Shown here: one piece after another, positions 1 through 12,265 of the stretch | How positions within the stretch are numbered: the first letter of the stretch is position 1 | Layout: every line of letters begins with the position of its first letter | From: Chlorella sorokiniana | Lineage: Eukaryota > Chlorophyta > Trebouxiophyceae > Chlorellales > Chlorellaceae | Direction of reading: 5' to 3' | Assembly (NCBI GenBank): GCA_025917655.1 | Contig: CP084608.1 | Location: 62,001-126,000, forward strand | Length of the DNA: 64,000 nucleotides | Notes under the pieces: generated by a model | Told to the model about the DNA's origin: nothing | Database searches by the model: none | What the model saw: only the letters and a program-made list of their open reading frames with translations | Translations under genes and position numbers: made by a program

Positions 1-88
1 CTCACACTTGGTCCCCCGGTTTTCGAACTCCAACCCACGCGTCCCGCCGCCACCACACGCCCTAACCTCATTGCTGTCGCCGCCGCAG

Positions 89-2653
89 GGGCCGCATGCT
101 GGGAACCGCAGCGCTGCTGGACCCGGCAGCGCTCATGCAGCTGCAGATGGAGCAGCGAGCACCGGAGATGAAGTGGCTGTCAGGTGCCGCCGCCGCCGCC
201 GCCGCCGTCGCCGCCGCGGGCTGCATGTTTGCCCGCCTGCGCTGCGGCGGCCTTTGCTTGCACCTGCAGCAGCCTCAAGCCTTTTCTTCTACTGCCAGGT
301 GTACAGCGGCGGCCGCCCTGTTGCCACACATTCTCACATATTGCTTGTCCCCTCTATATTGTTTTGCAGGCGACGGGGTGTGGGTGGAGGTGCCTAGCGC
401 CAACGTGATGACCCTGGCAGGCCTGCTGGCGCAGGCGGCGGCGCCAGCCTCTGATGCCACGCCAGGTGAGGGGGCACGGTGGCGTAGGGCTCAAGGCGCT
501 GGGGGTGACCTGTCGAACGCAGCAATCGTACGCCCCGCATATGCAATGCGCAAGCCCGTGTGCCTGGCACGCACAGCAGCCAGGGAGGCATACCGAAAGC
601 ACGGCCTCCTTTGGTGGCAAGAGCCCTGCCTAGCAAGGCGACGCCGCTCCGCTGCTTGCTCACCTCTCCCTGGCCACCCCTCCATATCCAAACCGAGCGC
701 AGACACGCCCCGCAGCGGCGGCAGCGAGGAGGACGACGGATGGATGGGGCGGCTGCGGGGATACATCCTGGGGAAGGGGAGGGTGAGGAAGGGGACGACG
801 AATTCATTCCCACCAAAGCGCCGCTGGCGGGGCGGGTCCGGCTGCGGCTGACGTGGCAGCCAGTTGAGCGGGAGCCCCTGCCGGCGACGCTGCTGGAGGC
901 GGGGGCTGGCCAGGAGGAACGGCACGTGCAGCAGCAAGGAGCGCAGCCAGCAGCGGCCGCGGAACAACAGCAGCAGCAGCAGCAGCAGCAGGGGCGGGGC
1001 CACAGCCGCAGCGGCTCCCAGCTCCTCCCCGCGAGCGGCGGCGGCGAGGAGGCTGCGCCTGCGGCCGTGCGGCGCAGCCTGCAGCTGCCCGCGGCGGCGG
1101 CTCCGGGCCTGAAGCTGCCAAGTCAGCGCCAGCAGCACTGCAAACGGGGCAGCCGCCCGGCGGCGCAGCAGATGCCGGAACGCCGACGCAGGGCGGCATG
1201 GCCGCCGCCGCCGCCGCTGCCGCGCTGGCGGCCGCTGCCGACAGCCTGACCCCGCAGCCCGGTGTGCTGGCGGTGCGTGTGGCCAACACCAAACTGGAAT
1301 ACGTGACAGGTGCGCAAAAGGGTGTGGCTTTGTTTGTTGGCAAGGTCGTCTGGAAGCTCCCTTTCAGGAGGTGACGCAAGGCCATGGAGGCAATCTGTGC
1401 AGCAGGCCTAAGCCTTGCGTGTGTTCTGACCTGCACACGTTTCCCTGGCGCTTGAATGCCCCACTGCACGTGCCTCCCGCTTGCCCGGCGCGCCTGAGAC
1501 GGCGCTCTGAATCCTGACATCGAAGCTTGTGTGCCCCACAGAGATGTCGTGCCCCGTGCTGGCAGTCAGCATCGAGCGGCGGCCGACCCTGGAGCAAGCA
1601 GAGGCGGCGGCGCCCTGGCCGCCTCCCCCACCAAGCTGCCGCGCTCAGCGCCCCCTCTGCCGCCGGAAGCCCCGCCGGGGCTGCTGTTGCTGCCGGCGCT
1701 GCTGCCGCTGTCGCCGGCCAGGCAGCGGCGCCGGCGTCCGAAGCAGCGGCAGCCTCCACAGCAGCGGCGGCGCAGCAGGCGCAGCGTTGGATCAGCATGG
1801 AAAGCACGCCTGGCAGCCGCATGGGGTCGCTGCACTGGGGCCAGGTGTTCTACATCCCCGCCTCCCTGTCGCCAGCAGACTGCCAGGTGGGCGGCATGGC
1901 TGCCTCGCTGCCCCAGGCTTTGCAGCCGGGCCCCTGCACAGCCTCGGCTGCGCGTATGTGCCGGATGTTGAAGCGAACGGCGTTGCGAGCCCACCTGCAC
2001 TACTGTTTCGGGGCCCCGCATCCACCCGATGTCCTCCACCCATAACAGCTTGCCCACTCCCTGTGGCCCCTGCACGCAGGAGGGGCGGCTGCTGGTTGAG
2101 CTGGGGGAGGTGGCCTCCACCACGCGCTACACCCTCTTCGGCCCTGCGCTCTACGCCCTGGACGCATCCGACTCGTTCAGCGAGGACGTGACGGTGGGTG
2201 GGCGTGGGGCCGGGCCACCTGCCGCGCTGAGGGGCACGCTGAATGACGGCGGAGAGCAGCCGAAGGAAATGTGCGTCTTGGGCCTGTGTGCTGTTTCAAA
2301 GGTGTTGGTGGAAAAGGTGTGTTGGTGATGGCTTCACAAGTTGGTGCAACTCACTGAGATGTGAGGGAGGCACGCAAGGTCGCCCGTTGTTGGCATAGCT
2401 GGAAACTGCCACGTCCCAGTGCCTGCCCCGCGCCCACCCGACACAGGTTGTGGCCACCGCCGCGGTGCCGCTGCGCCGCTTGCTGCAGCAGCACCGCGCC
2501 AGCCTGCGTGCGCAGCTGAAGGAGGCCACGCCCGGGGTGTCCGAGGCAGACCGGCTGGTGGTGGGCGAGGCGGATGTGCAGCTGGGCTGGTTCCCGCTGC
2601 AGCAGCCGCAGGCGGATGAAGCAGATCCGCTTGAGGCCAGTGTGCCTGCGTAA
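89..2653 (+). CDS. C2-domain-like protein, 5' end possibly outside window
   Basis: Spliced gene; I do not recognise the protein. Supported exons are about 96-183 (an ATG lies at 96, but an acceptor AG at about 88 suggests the gene starts further left), 370-465, 703-1309, about 1541-1888, 2082-2192 and 2454-2653 (stop). Phases agree across the first introns: the 183/370 junction gives a Gly codon and 465/703 gives an Asp. Segments such as GRVRLRLTW, GVLAVRVAN and VQLGWFPL resemble beta strands and the closing strand of C2 lipid-binding domains, but this is a pattern judgement only. The middle is Gln- and Ala-rich (poly-Gln at about 967-991). The frame moves by one missing base near 770 (ctgggg), near 1105 (ccggg) and twice in exon 4, as in many genes of this window. 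Membrane or lipid binding is an inference. Confidence 0.45.
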
Positions 2654-2850
2654 CGACAGCGCCGCTATGCTGTTCTGTGCTGCCCTGTACCTCCTCCCAT
2701 TCCTACTAATTTCGTTGCTATCTTCTAGTAAAACAAACTCGAAGCACTGGCAAGGTACGGCGGCGCCTGCGCCCTGCTGACAAGGACGGGGCGGAAAAGA
2801 GACCAAACAGCTTTGGCCCGATTTACAACTGTGCCAGCTGTCCATCGTAA

Positions 2851-5577
2851 ATGCATGCCAAGGCCCCGCTCCTGAGAGCGAGCTTGCTCCAGCACAAACC
2901 TTTACGTCTACACGCTGCTCGCAAGCCGCCCATCATATGTGAAGCGTCGATACGTCTTACCAGCTCTCGATTCGTCACATTTGCTGCTCCATCCACCTAC
3001 ACCCTGAGGAGGGTTGCACTTGCATCTCTCTCCGCGCTAGCGGCCAGCCTCTGGGCTTTCAATAGAAGTCGCTTTCCAGGCGCAGGTGCGTTATCTGTGC
3101 CAATACGAACCTGCAGCAACGGGTTCAGCGGCTGCCAGCCATGCCGCTTGACCCACTCGCCCCGCTCCGCTCAACTCGGCCCCAGCAAAATGGCTTCACT
3201 GAGGCCTCTGCCCACCGGGAAGAAAACACCGCTGTGAGAACAAGATGCGGGAACATGCCAGGCAGCCACTCCCTCTCTGCCCGCAGCGCTCGCATCCGCA
3301 TCGTCTCCACGCACGCCGCCAGGCGCGTGCGGCGCCGCCGCCATGCGCTCCCAGGACTGGCTGGTTGACAGGCTGAAGGCGGAGGGGGTGGTGGAGCATG
3401 CTGACGGTGCGCAGGGCGGCCCTGCTCCCACGCTATCGGCCTGTTGCATGCCTGCCAGCAGCGGTGGCGGCGCTGGAGCTGGCGGCTGCTCCACGGCAGC
3501 GGCAGCCCCACATGCCACCCCCCACCCAACTGTCCCCGCCCACCAAGAGCACTGCTTCACCCACCTCCCTCGCAGTGGAGCGGACACTGCGCCAGTGCGA
3601 CCGCGGCCACTATGTGGACAGCGGCGTGCCACGCGAGTATGCATACCAGGCAAGGGCAGGCAGGGGGCCTGGAGTGGGGTCAACCCCTCTGACGTTGTGG
3701 GACGCATATTTGCGTGCATGTGTCTGTGTGTCTCAGGGGGGGCGGGCGAGGGGAGTGCGAGCTCTGTTGTCAGTTGGGACAGCTGGCCGGCCTTCCCTGC
3801 GCATTCCAAAGCGCAGGCAGACACTCCCCCGTCTTGCCCAGCAGCAGCGAGCAACCTTCCAGCCTAAAGAACAAGGCCTGCCTCAATCCCCCCCCCCCCC
3901 TCCCCCTCTTCCCACAGGATGCGCCGCTGCCCATCGGCCACCAGGAGACCATCAGCGCCCCACACATGCACGCCACCTGCCTCGAGCTGCTGAGGGGCCA
4001 CCTGCGCCCGGGGCCCGCGTGCTGGATGTGGGGTCGGGTGGGTATGAATAATCGTGCGTGTGTGTATGCCGGTTTGTGTGGGCGGTTGTCGTGGGTTGGG
4101 TGGGTGGGGCACAGCGAACTGCGCCGCTGGCAGCACATGGCCAGCAAGCTGCAGCCAGCGATTGACAAGCGGCAGCAAGCCGTGGCCGCCCGCGGGCCCT
4201 GTTGAGTGCTGCAACTACCGCGTCCGAGCAGCAGCCGGCAGCGTCCCCTGCCAGCTGCACGCCCGCCGCAGCAGCCCGCGATGCCGCCCAGGAGCCGCGC
4301 TGGCACCCGCCCCTGCAGGCTCCGGCTACCTGGCAGCTGCCATGGGGCTCATGGTCAGCCCCGGAGGCCGCGTGCTGGGCATCGAAAAACACCCGGAGCT
4401 GGCGGAGCAGGTGGGACGTGCCGGATGAGGCTGTCATTGGCGATATCGGGCCCAGATAAACAGCAGTGTGGACGGGCGAAAAGCCATGCTGCCCCACACA
4501 TAACGTCCCACGCCCCCGACACCTCCAGTCTGTCAAGAATGTGCGGCGGGACCATCCAGAGCTACTGGAATCGGGGTGCTGGAGGTGGGGGGTGGGCGGG
4601 TGGAAGGGGTGGTTGACTCCCGTGCACTGACTGGTGCCGCTGCCGGGTGCCACATCGCTTGCTGCCAGTTGCCGCATGCAACGCAGTGTTGAAAGCTGGG
4701 GCGCCGTTGCTGGAGTGGCTTTCCAGGGCGCGCCCCACCCCTGCTCAGTGGGAGGGCCCTTGCCAGCGCCTGCTCACCTGCAAGAGTTTTTTGACCGGCT
4801 TTGCAGCTGCGAGCGGGCAACGTGCTGGGCGGCGGGCTGGAGGGGGAGGAGCTGTTTGACGCGGTGCATGTCGGGGCAGGTGGGCAGGGGAGGGCGCAGT
4901 AGCCACCTTCGCCGCGGCTGAGCTCTGCAGGCAGGGTTTCATTCCCTGGCATGCTGCGAGTGCGCACCGGCCAGCACTTGTGCCTTCACTTTGTCGGGCA
5001 TAGATGCGCGGATCCAGCAGAGCAGGCTGCACCTTTCACTGCTCTGGCGAGGTCGGATGGGCTCATTCGCCAACACCTCTCTATCCCTGCCCCCGCCCCG
5101 TGCAGCCGCGGCCTCCCTGCCCGAGGTGCTGGTGGCCAAGCTGAGGCCCGGGGGCGCATGGTGATCCCGGTGGGGCCGCAATGGGAGTACCAGGTGGGCT
5201 GCACACGGCAGGCAGCTGGGCCAGAAGCTGCGCGGGAGCCGAAACAGGAGGTCGCAGCTTGCCGCTTGCTAAACGCATGATGTCCCTCATTGTGTCCTCC
5301 CTCGCAACATCACATTGCTGCCCTGCTTCCCCCTGGCGGCAGGTCATGCAGTGCATCGACAAGACGCATGACGGGCGGGTGTTGAAACGGGACCTCATGT
5401 GAGCAAGGGGTGCTGCCTGCAGGCAGACTGCTATCTGCCGCCTGCCACATTGGGCCTTGTCGCTGCACTTTGTCAAGGCAGCATGCTCAACACTGTATGC
5501 AAGGTGCACGTGATCCCTGCAGGCACGTCCGCTACGTGCCGCTCACCAAGCCCGGCGAGAGTGAGTGGGAGCCGTGA
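2851..5577 (+). CDS. PIMT: protein-L-isoaspartate O-methyltransferase
   Basis: Repairs isoaspartyl residues in damaged proteins by SAM-dependent methylation. Exons: 2851-3085, 3287-3406, 3576-3649, 3918-4037, 4319-4410, 4529-4584, 4807-4879, 5106-5193, 5343-5398, 5523-5577. Family hallmarks are in order: DWLVDRLKAEGVV, the TISAPHMHA substrate loop, SAM motif LDVGSGSGY split across an intron, FDAVHVGA, LRPGGRMVIPVG and the C-terminal RYVPLT. The first exon adds about 80 residues that look like an organelle transit peptide plus a hydrophobic stretch (ALASLSALAASLWAF); it joins in frame, but its use as the true start is inferred. One intron (donor at 3650) is GC-AG. The frame breaks at G runs 4010-4013, 4573-4576 and 5150-5154. 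Adding one G at each gives exactly 324 codons, so I read these as sequence errors, not a pseudogene. Confidence 0.9.
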
Positions 5578-6092
5578 GCAGCGCATGTGACGGCCAATTG
5601 CGGCAGCCAATAGCAGCAGCGGCGCCCTGCTGCCACCCACTGCCGCTACAGCCTCTGCATGCATATGCTTCAGGCAGGCTGGTGTGTACATTTGATTTTG
5701 AGTGCTGCCTGTTCCCCAACGCTGTTTGCCCGCTTGGTTTCATACGCTCCTCTGCAGTGTTGTTTTGCTTTGATGGTTTGCTTACATCATGACGTTCCAA
5801 AGCATGCGTCCGCATTTGTGACTATGACAGTAGAACAAGTTGTTTTTGTTGAACGAGGAAAAAGTGAACAGACATCTGCAACCAAGACCCGGCCAGTGAG
5901 GCAGCTAGGCAGCTGGTAATCACGTGCTGGGCAAGGAGAAGGCCTGCCTCCCAGATTTATGAAAGGCAATGAAATGCCCTGAAGCAGAGCTGAATGAAAG
6001 GTCAGTCAAGAAATCAGGCAATGCATGCGACAATGGGGGCTCTGCACCGCTCCCCAACAACGGGCTCGGCTTTGGTAGAACGGCCATCACCG
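5578..6092. other. convergent intergenic spacer
   Basis: Lies between the stop codons of PIMT (+) and the glyoxylate reductase (-). It should hold both 3' UTRs. It is noticeably AT-richer than the flanking exons. I see no convincing ORF or RNA gene. Confidence 0.6.
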
Positions 6093-8800
6093 TCACTGCT
6101 GCTCCTGCCCGCTTGCCACGGATGTCATGACCGCGCTGAAGTCGGCATCGCTGTAGCCTGCGGCGCGTGCCTGCGGTAATAAGCAGACATAAAGAGAGAC
6201 AACAAGATTTCTCAAAACGCACCACAATAGTCTGATGACTGAGGCTTGTAGCATAGCCCCGTGGGCCCGTGCCTGTTCCGCTCCCTGGCACCCACCCGCT
6301 TGTACAGCTCGTTGGCGGCGGCGGCCAGCGGCAGCGGCTGTGCCACGGCATCGCCCAGCGCCAGCGCCAGCCTGCAGGACGCGGGACGATGTGAAGGAGT
6401 GCCTCGGGTAGGGAGGACGAGGAGCGTGGCCGTCGGCCGCTTTGGTTGCAACAGTGCATGTTGCCTCCAATGGCGGTGGCGCAAGTCTGCGAGCAAAGGC
6501 ACCGGCAGCGGCGGCAGGTCCCCGAAACACACCGGAGGTCCTTCTGTTGGTGCTTCAGTGGGAAGGCGGGCGGGAACTCGTTCTGAATCATTGCGGGGGC
6601 CTGCACCGGGAGGCAGCAGTGGGGCGCGGGCCAGCGTCGGGCCTGACATCACTCAGCGTTGTGGCGACTCTACCACCTCCATCCGCGCTGTATTTGCACG
6701 CGCCCTGTGCTCGCCCCTCGCCCGCGCGTCTCCCCACCCCCACCCCCATCCAAGCACCCGCACCACCCAGCCTGCCTTGAGTGCAAACATGGGGGATGCG
6801 ATGGCACCCAGCTTCACCACCTCGATGACATCCTCCTGGCGCAGCCCGCACTGCTTGGCCAGCTCCAGGCCTGTGAGTGTGTGAGGGGGGGGTCTGGCAC
6901 ATCCTTGCTTACTTAGCTCCTTCAGAGCGGGGCAGACGCAAGCGTGGCAGCAGCCTGTTGCTGTTGCTGTTGTGATCAGGCGGGCTTTGGCCGGAGGGCA
7001 AGCGGCGCTCACCCTCCGCGTAGCTGGCCAGCATCGTGCCCATCACCATGTTGACCACCAGCTTCATGTTGGCGCCCGCGCCCACCTCGCCTGCGGGTGT
7101 TGAGCACCCAACAGGAGGCATGGGTCATGACGAGAACCAGGCCAGGAGACAAGCCAGCGGCACAACACGGAGCGCACGGGCCTCGGCAAGGATGGCTGTC
7201 CAGCAGGCAGCTGTGACGCAGACACAGTGCCGCATCATGGGGGGGGGGGCTCCAGGCGGCCCCAGTGTCCTGATAACCTTCCCGCTTGTGACCCAAGCAG
7301 CCATCTGCCACCCGCCAGCCCCACCCACCCAAGAAGAACTGCGCCTTGCCCATCACCTCCAGCAGCGGGAGGGCGGCGTCGTACAGCTGCCGGTCGCCTG
7401 CGGCACGCAACACAAAGCGCAGCAGCTCGCTTGGCGAGCAAGTCGCATGGCAGGACGGTGCGAGAGTTTGCAGGCATCGGCTGCAGGCAAGCCGCGGCGC
7501 AGGGATGTGCCAGCGTGGCGCTGCCTCGCAGCATCGCCTCACTGCACCGGCCAGCACTGCTTTTGATTTCCGTGGTGCTCTCACAACCCCTGCAAGAGCG
7601 CACCTCCCGTGAGGAAGATGAGCTGCCCCTGCTCCGCGGGGCCCTTGCTGCCGCTGACGGGGGCCTCCAGGTAGGCGCCGCCCGCGGCCCGCACCGCCTC
7701 CGCCACCGCCGCCGCCGTCGCGGCGTCGACGGTGCTCACATCCACGTAGCCCTTGCCAGGGGCCATGGCCGCCGCCACGCCCTCGGGGCCTGCGATCCCA
7801 AAGCGTGCTGGTCAGTTGGGAGGGCTGAGCGAGGGGGAATACTTGCCACCAGGGCCGTGTGTTGCGGCGCCTTTTTGGGAGCGCTCGCTGTCCTGCAAAA
7901 CGGTCGGCCACTGCTTCTGCTGCACCGCCCCGCCTGCGCCGCTCCTTCTTCCTGTCGGAAGCTCTCCTGACCCCACCCCACCCACATACACCCACAAAGG
8001 CGCACCCCGCGTGCTCACACCTGTGGCCACCGCCAGGCAGGCCTCGGGGTCGCTCAGCATGGCCAGCGTGATGTCGGCGCCCGCCACCGCCTGCGCGGGC
8101 GTCGCCGCCACCTGCCCGCGCAGGGGAGATGGCTGCTGGTAAGGCAGGATCTGGGCGGACCAGGTGTACTCGGGCATGACACAATTGACACAAGGGCCAC
8201 CTTAACACAGCGTTGGCAGCACAGCTGCAAAACAGCACGCCACAGCACACCACAGCACGCACAGCACGCACCTTGGCCCCTGCCGCCTCCAGGGCCTTGC
8301 ACCGCTCGGTGCCGGCGGTACGGTTCCAGATGGTCACCTCGTACCCCGCCTTCAGCAGGTTGTTGACCATGGCGAAGCCCATGATGCCTATGCCTGCACC
8401 ACCACACCACAAGAAAGGGGGCGAGCAGCGTTGTAGTGGCGGCGCTGCCGGGCCTGGTCGGCGCGCTCAGCTGCGGTGATGGAGATCCATGCTGGCAACC
8501 GACCCTGATTCGGAAGTCACACTCACCCAAGAATCCGATCTTGGTCTTGGCAGGTTCTGCCGTGGGCACGCTGGCTGCTGCAGCAGCCGCAACGCACCGG
8601 CCCTGGCGCTGGCCCAGCGGCGCGCTGCCGCCTGCTGCACTGCGCTGCGCATTGAGGCTGTGGGCGTGCGCATCCGTGCTGCGCCGCCGTGGAGGTTGGA
8701 CGCTGCGAGGCAGGGCTGCAGCTGCAGCCCCGCCAGGGCGAGGTGACAAGCGGGCCAGGCTAGGAGCGTGGGCCGTGCAATTTGTCGCCTGAGTGTCCAT
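6093..8800 (-). CDS. GLYR1: glyoxylate/succinic semialdehyde reductase (beta-hydroxyacid dehydrogenase family), plastid-type
   Basis: NADPH-dependent reductase that detoxifies glyoxylate and succinic semialdehyde. Ten exons, in reading order: 8800-8527, 8393-8272, 8111-8021, 7789-7604, 7397-7329, 7090-7013, 6870-6776, 6600-6533, 6371-6296, 6170-6093. They total 1137 nt, 379 codons, with no frame break. The N-terminus has an Ala/Arg-rich transit-like region of about 80 residues, then the Rossmann motif GFLGIGIMG, the DVSTVD strand, substrate motif EAPVSGSKGPAE, the catalytic-lysine helix GANMKLVVNMVMG and the family signature FPLKHQQKDLRLAL. Plastid targeting is inferred from the N-terminus. 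One intron (donor after exon 6776) reads as GC-AG. The gene is divergent from the coiled-coil gene starting at 8997, and the two likely share the ~200 bp promoter. Confidence 0.93.
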
Positions 8801-8996
8801 GCTGTGAGACTATGTATAGTATGGAATGTTTCAAGAGGTGCCAGCCCGTCCACAAAGCAAGAAGGGGCCACCAAAGCTGACGTGTACTCCCCTGCCATCA
8901 TGCACGACAGCCCACGGATGGCGCCATCTTAAGCTGGTGGTGCATTGCCCATTACCATTGTCAGATTGAGGAGCAGCTTTGAACCCTCAACGAAAC
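8801..8996. promoter_or_regulatory. bidirectional promoter region
   Basis: About 196 bp separate the ATG codons of the divergent glyoxylate reductase and MFP1-like genes. No TATA-like or other motif could be assigned with confidence; the role is inferred from geometry alone. Confidence 0.4.
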
Positions 8997-11900
8997 ATGC
9001 AAAGCGCTGTCCTGGCCCCAGCGCTGCCCACCGGGCGGCTGGCGGCTATCAATGTCACACATGTGCAGTTGCAGGCGCGGAAGCGCAGCTTCAAGCGGCG
9101 CCAGTCTCGCCTGACTGCCATGGCCGAGGGTGCAGCCGCACCTGAAGGCAGCAGCAGCGCACAGGACCCAGCCAGCCGTCGCGCCATTCTGACAGGAACC
9201 TTCAAGCTCCTGGCGGCTGCTGGGCTTGTGGCGGGCGAGCAGGTGAGGCCCAGCTGCACTTGCCGCCGAGCCGGTGCTGCCTTGGCTCGGCGGCTCAACG
9301 TGCAGTGCACCAACTCTGGACATCCAAGCGATTGCTGGGTTGCAACAGCCCTGTCAAACCTCACTCTCAGTCGTGTGTTCCTGCAGGCAACAGCCGCTGC
9401 AACTGCGGCCACTGCCGCTGCCGCCGAGACCGCGGCAACCGCCGCCGACGCCGCCGCCTGCACCGGCGCCGACGCCGACGCCGCCGCCTGCACCGGCGCC
9501 GCCGCCGACCTTGCCCTGCCCGCACTGGGCGGCGCTGCCCTGGGGCGGCCGCCTCTGCTGCCCTTTTCTCCAGCAAGAGTGCCGCCGAACGGGCCGGCTT
9601 GGAGGAGGCGGCTGCCGCCGCCTCTGCCGCTGCCGCCGTCGCCGCGGAGGAGCAACAGCAGCGGCTGAGCGCGCTTGCGGCCGAGCTGGCGGCGGTGCAG
9701 GAAGCTCAGAAGCAGCTGCAGCAGCAGATGGGCTCCAAGGCGCTGGTGGGCGAGCCGTTGCAAGCTGTGGCCGGCTGCTGTCGCTCTCCTGACAGCCTTG
9801 TGCGGACGGGAGAGTGGTGGCTCCTTTGACTATGGGAAAGCGGCAGCTCAGCATGCCTCGTTTTCTTTCCATTTGCCCTGCAGGAGGCCCAGTCGCTGCA
9901 GCAGCAGGTGACAGAGCGCGACGTGGCGGCAGAGCGCCTGCGCCGGCAGCTGGCCGAAGTGCAGGGGGCGGCGGCCGAGGCGGGGGAGGCGGCGAGTGCC
10001 GCGCAGGCGCTTGTGGCTGCGCAGGCCGCCGACATCGAGCAGTACAAGCAGCAGCTGAAGGAGGTACGCTCATTGCCATCACGGTCCCCCGGCTTTTGGC
10101 ATGCCACTGTATGTGCATTGGAGGGCGTCCGTGCCGCCGCACCCTTCACCACATGCTGCTCTCGCTGCGCATTGCACCCATGCACAGCCAGGCTTGCCGC
10201 TGCCCCCTCCACAGGCCGAGGCGGAGGCGGGAAAGGCGCAGGCGGAGGCGCGGCAGGGCCGCATGGAGCGCGAGCAGCTGCGGTACAAGGTACTGCTGCT
10301 GTGCGGTGCCGCGCTGCCGCATCACACATTCCATTTTGGTGCCCGTTTCTGTGCTCCTTTTCCCTGCACACTGCCGTTTGGACCAGCGCTTTGCCCCTCT
10401 CTGAGCCCCCTCAGATCATCGAAGCCGAGCGGGCGGCAGCCGCCGCCGACCAGCGCGCCGAGGAGGCTGCGGCGGAGCAGGCGCGCGCCGAGGCCGCCGC
10501 TCGGGAGGCCGCCGCCGTCGGTGCCGAGTTGAGGGCTGCGCTGGACAAGGCTGTCATGGAGCACACTCACACACAGCACCAGCTGACGGCCGCACAGAAG
10601 GAGGTGGGTGGTTGTGAAGGGGCCAGGGATGCTGTGTGTGAGCGGCGGACGAAGAGGTCCCTCATGCCTGCCCCTTCCCAAACTACCATTGATTGTGGCC
10701 TGGGCTGCGCTTCTGCGGTCGCCGAGGGGCAGCAACCCCGGCAGCACTGCCTGTGCTGCACCTGCTACGCGGTTCACGCCCTACCGTGCTGCCCAGCTCA
10801 TCCCCACTCCCCATACCACGCCCTGCTTCCACAGGCAGCGGAGCTGCATGCGCAGCTGGCTGCGGCTGCCGAGGAGCGCGGCGCGCTTCAACAGCGGGTG
10901 GACGGCCTGCAAGCCGAGGTGAGGCTGCACCTGCTGCCGCCGTTGCAGCGGCAGCAGCAGTGGGAGGGTTAAGAGCGTGGCATGGCTCAGGCTCAGCAGG
11001 GTGCTGTGCGGCAGTCATGAGCAGCCAACCATCGCGAGCTCGTCCCCATCCTTCATCCCCAACGCCCCCTCGTCCTGCAGCTGGCTGAGGCCCGCGCGGC
11101 AGCGGAGCAGGAGCAGCAGCGGCTGTCGACTGCCCTGGCAGCTGCAGAGGAGCGCGCTGCAGGGCTGGAGGCCGCCCTGGCGGAGGCCAACAAGGATGCC
11201 GAGGCTGCCAAGGGCCTGGTGACTGCCGAACGGGAGCGGGGCGCGACGCTGGAGAAGGCGCGGTCGGCGGCGGTGGAGGTGAGGGGCGGTGCCGGGTGGA
11301 ACCAGGGCCCAGGGCTGGGCTGCGCTCGCGCAGCGCGCCGCCTGCGTCTACCGTACAGCAGTGAGGACGCATGCCTGCGCTTCACCTTGCCATCATCACC
11401 TTGCCGCCCCAACCAGCCCCCTCCAGCCCTGGTTCGTGTGCCTATCACTGCATTTGGTTCACTGCGTTTTGCCGCAGGACGCCCGCCGCCTGCTGGAGGA
11501 GCGGCGCAACCTGCAGTTTGCGCTGGAGGAGGCGCAGGAGGCGGCGGCCGCCGCCGCTGCTGCCGCCCACGAAACCGAGGTGGGGCGTTGCTGGGTACAT
11601 GTTTGGGTGGGTGTGGCGGCCCCCGCTGGCGCAATCGCCCACCTCCCCATCCACACTGCTTCAAACGCAGAACGCGCGCAAGGCGGCGGAGAAGGACGCA
11701 GCATCCACCCGCCAGCAGTTGGAGCACCTCTCATCCGAGCTCGCGGCGGCGCAGGTGCGATACCAGGGAAGGCGTGGTGGGCTGACGGTGCTCTGCGCTG
11801 GCCGCTCTGCCGCTCTTTGGGTGCTTGCGCTGCCTGGCCATGATGGCATGCCTGGTGCTGCTGCGCCCCAAGGCGCCCGCTCGCACTTTTGTTAGCCGAC

Positions 11901-12232
11901 GCGGGTGTTAAAGCATGCCTCGCTGGCACGGTTTGCTCCCCGCACGCTTCGAGCCGATTCACATCCCATGCCTGCTCCTGTCCTTGCCCCCTCTGTGCTT
12001 GCCACTCACAACCCCCACCTATACCCATGCCCATCAATCACCACCTGGCTGCTCCTCTGGCTGCACAGGCCGAGTCTGAGCGGCTGGAGGGCGCTGTGGC
12101 TGAGGCGGCTCGCCGCCAGCAGCAGCTGCAGGGTGACCTGGAGGTGGGTGGGGGCTCGCCCCGGGAAGTGCTGCAGGCGTGGGGAAGTGCTGCAGCACAG
12201 CGCGACGTTCCGCAGCTGGAGGCCTGCGAGCC

Positions 12233-12265
<33 letters not shown>

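Noticed and set aside
2851-5577. PIMT as a pseudogene
   Set aside because: All motifs and splice sites are intact and three single-base additions restore one 324-codon frame; decay would not be limited to homopolymers.
7009-8412. 467-codon open frame on the minus strand
   Set aside because: It reads through several introns of the glyoxylate reductase; the recognisable protein uses the spliced exons in other frames.
9354-10142. 262-codon open frame on the minus strand
   Set aside because: Antisense of MFP1-like exons; repetitive Arg/Pro/Gly translation of GCC repeats.
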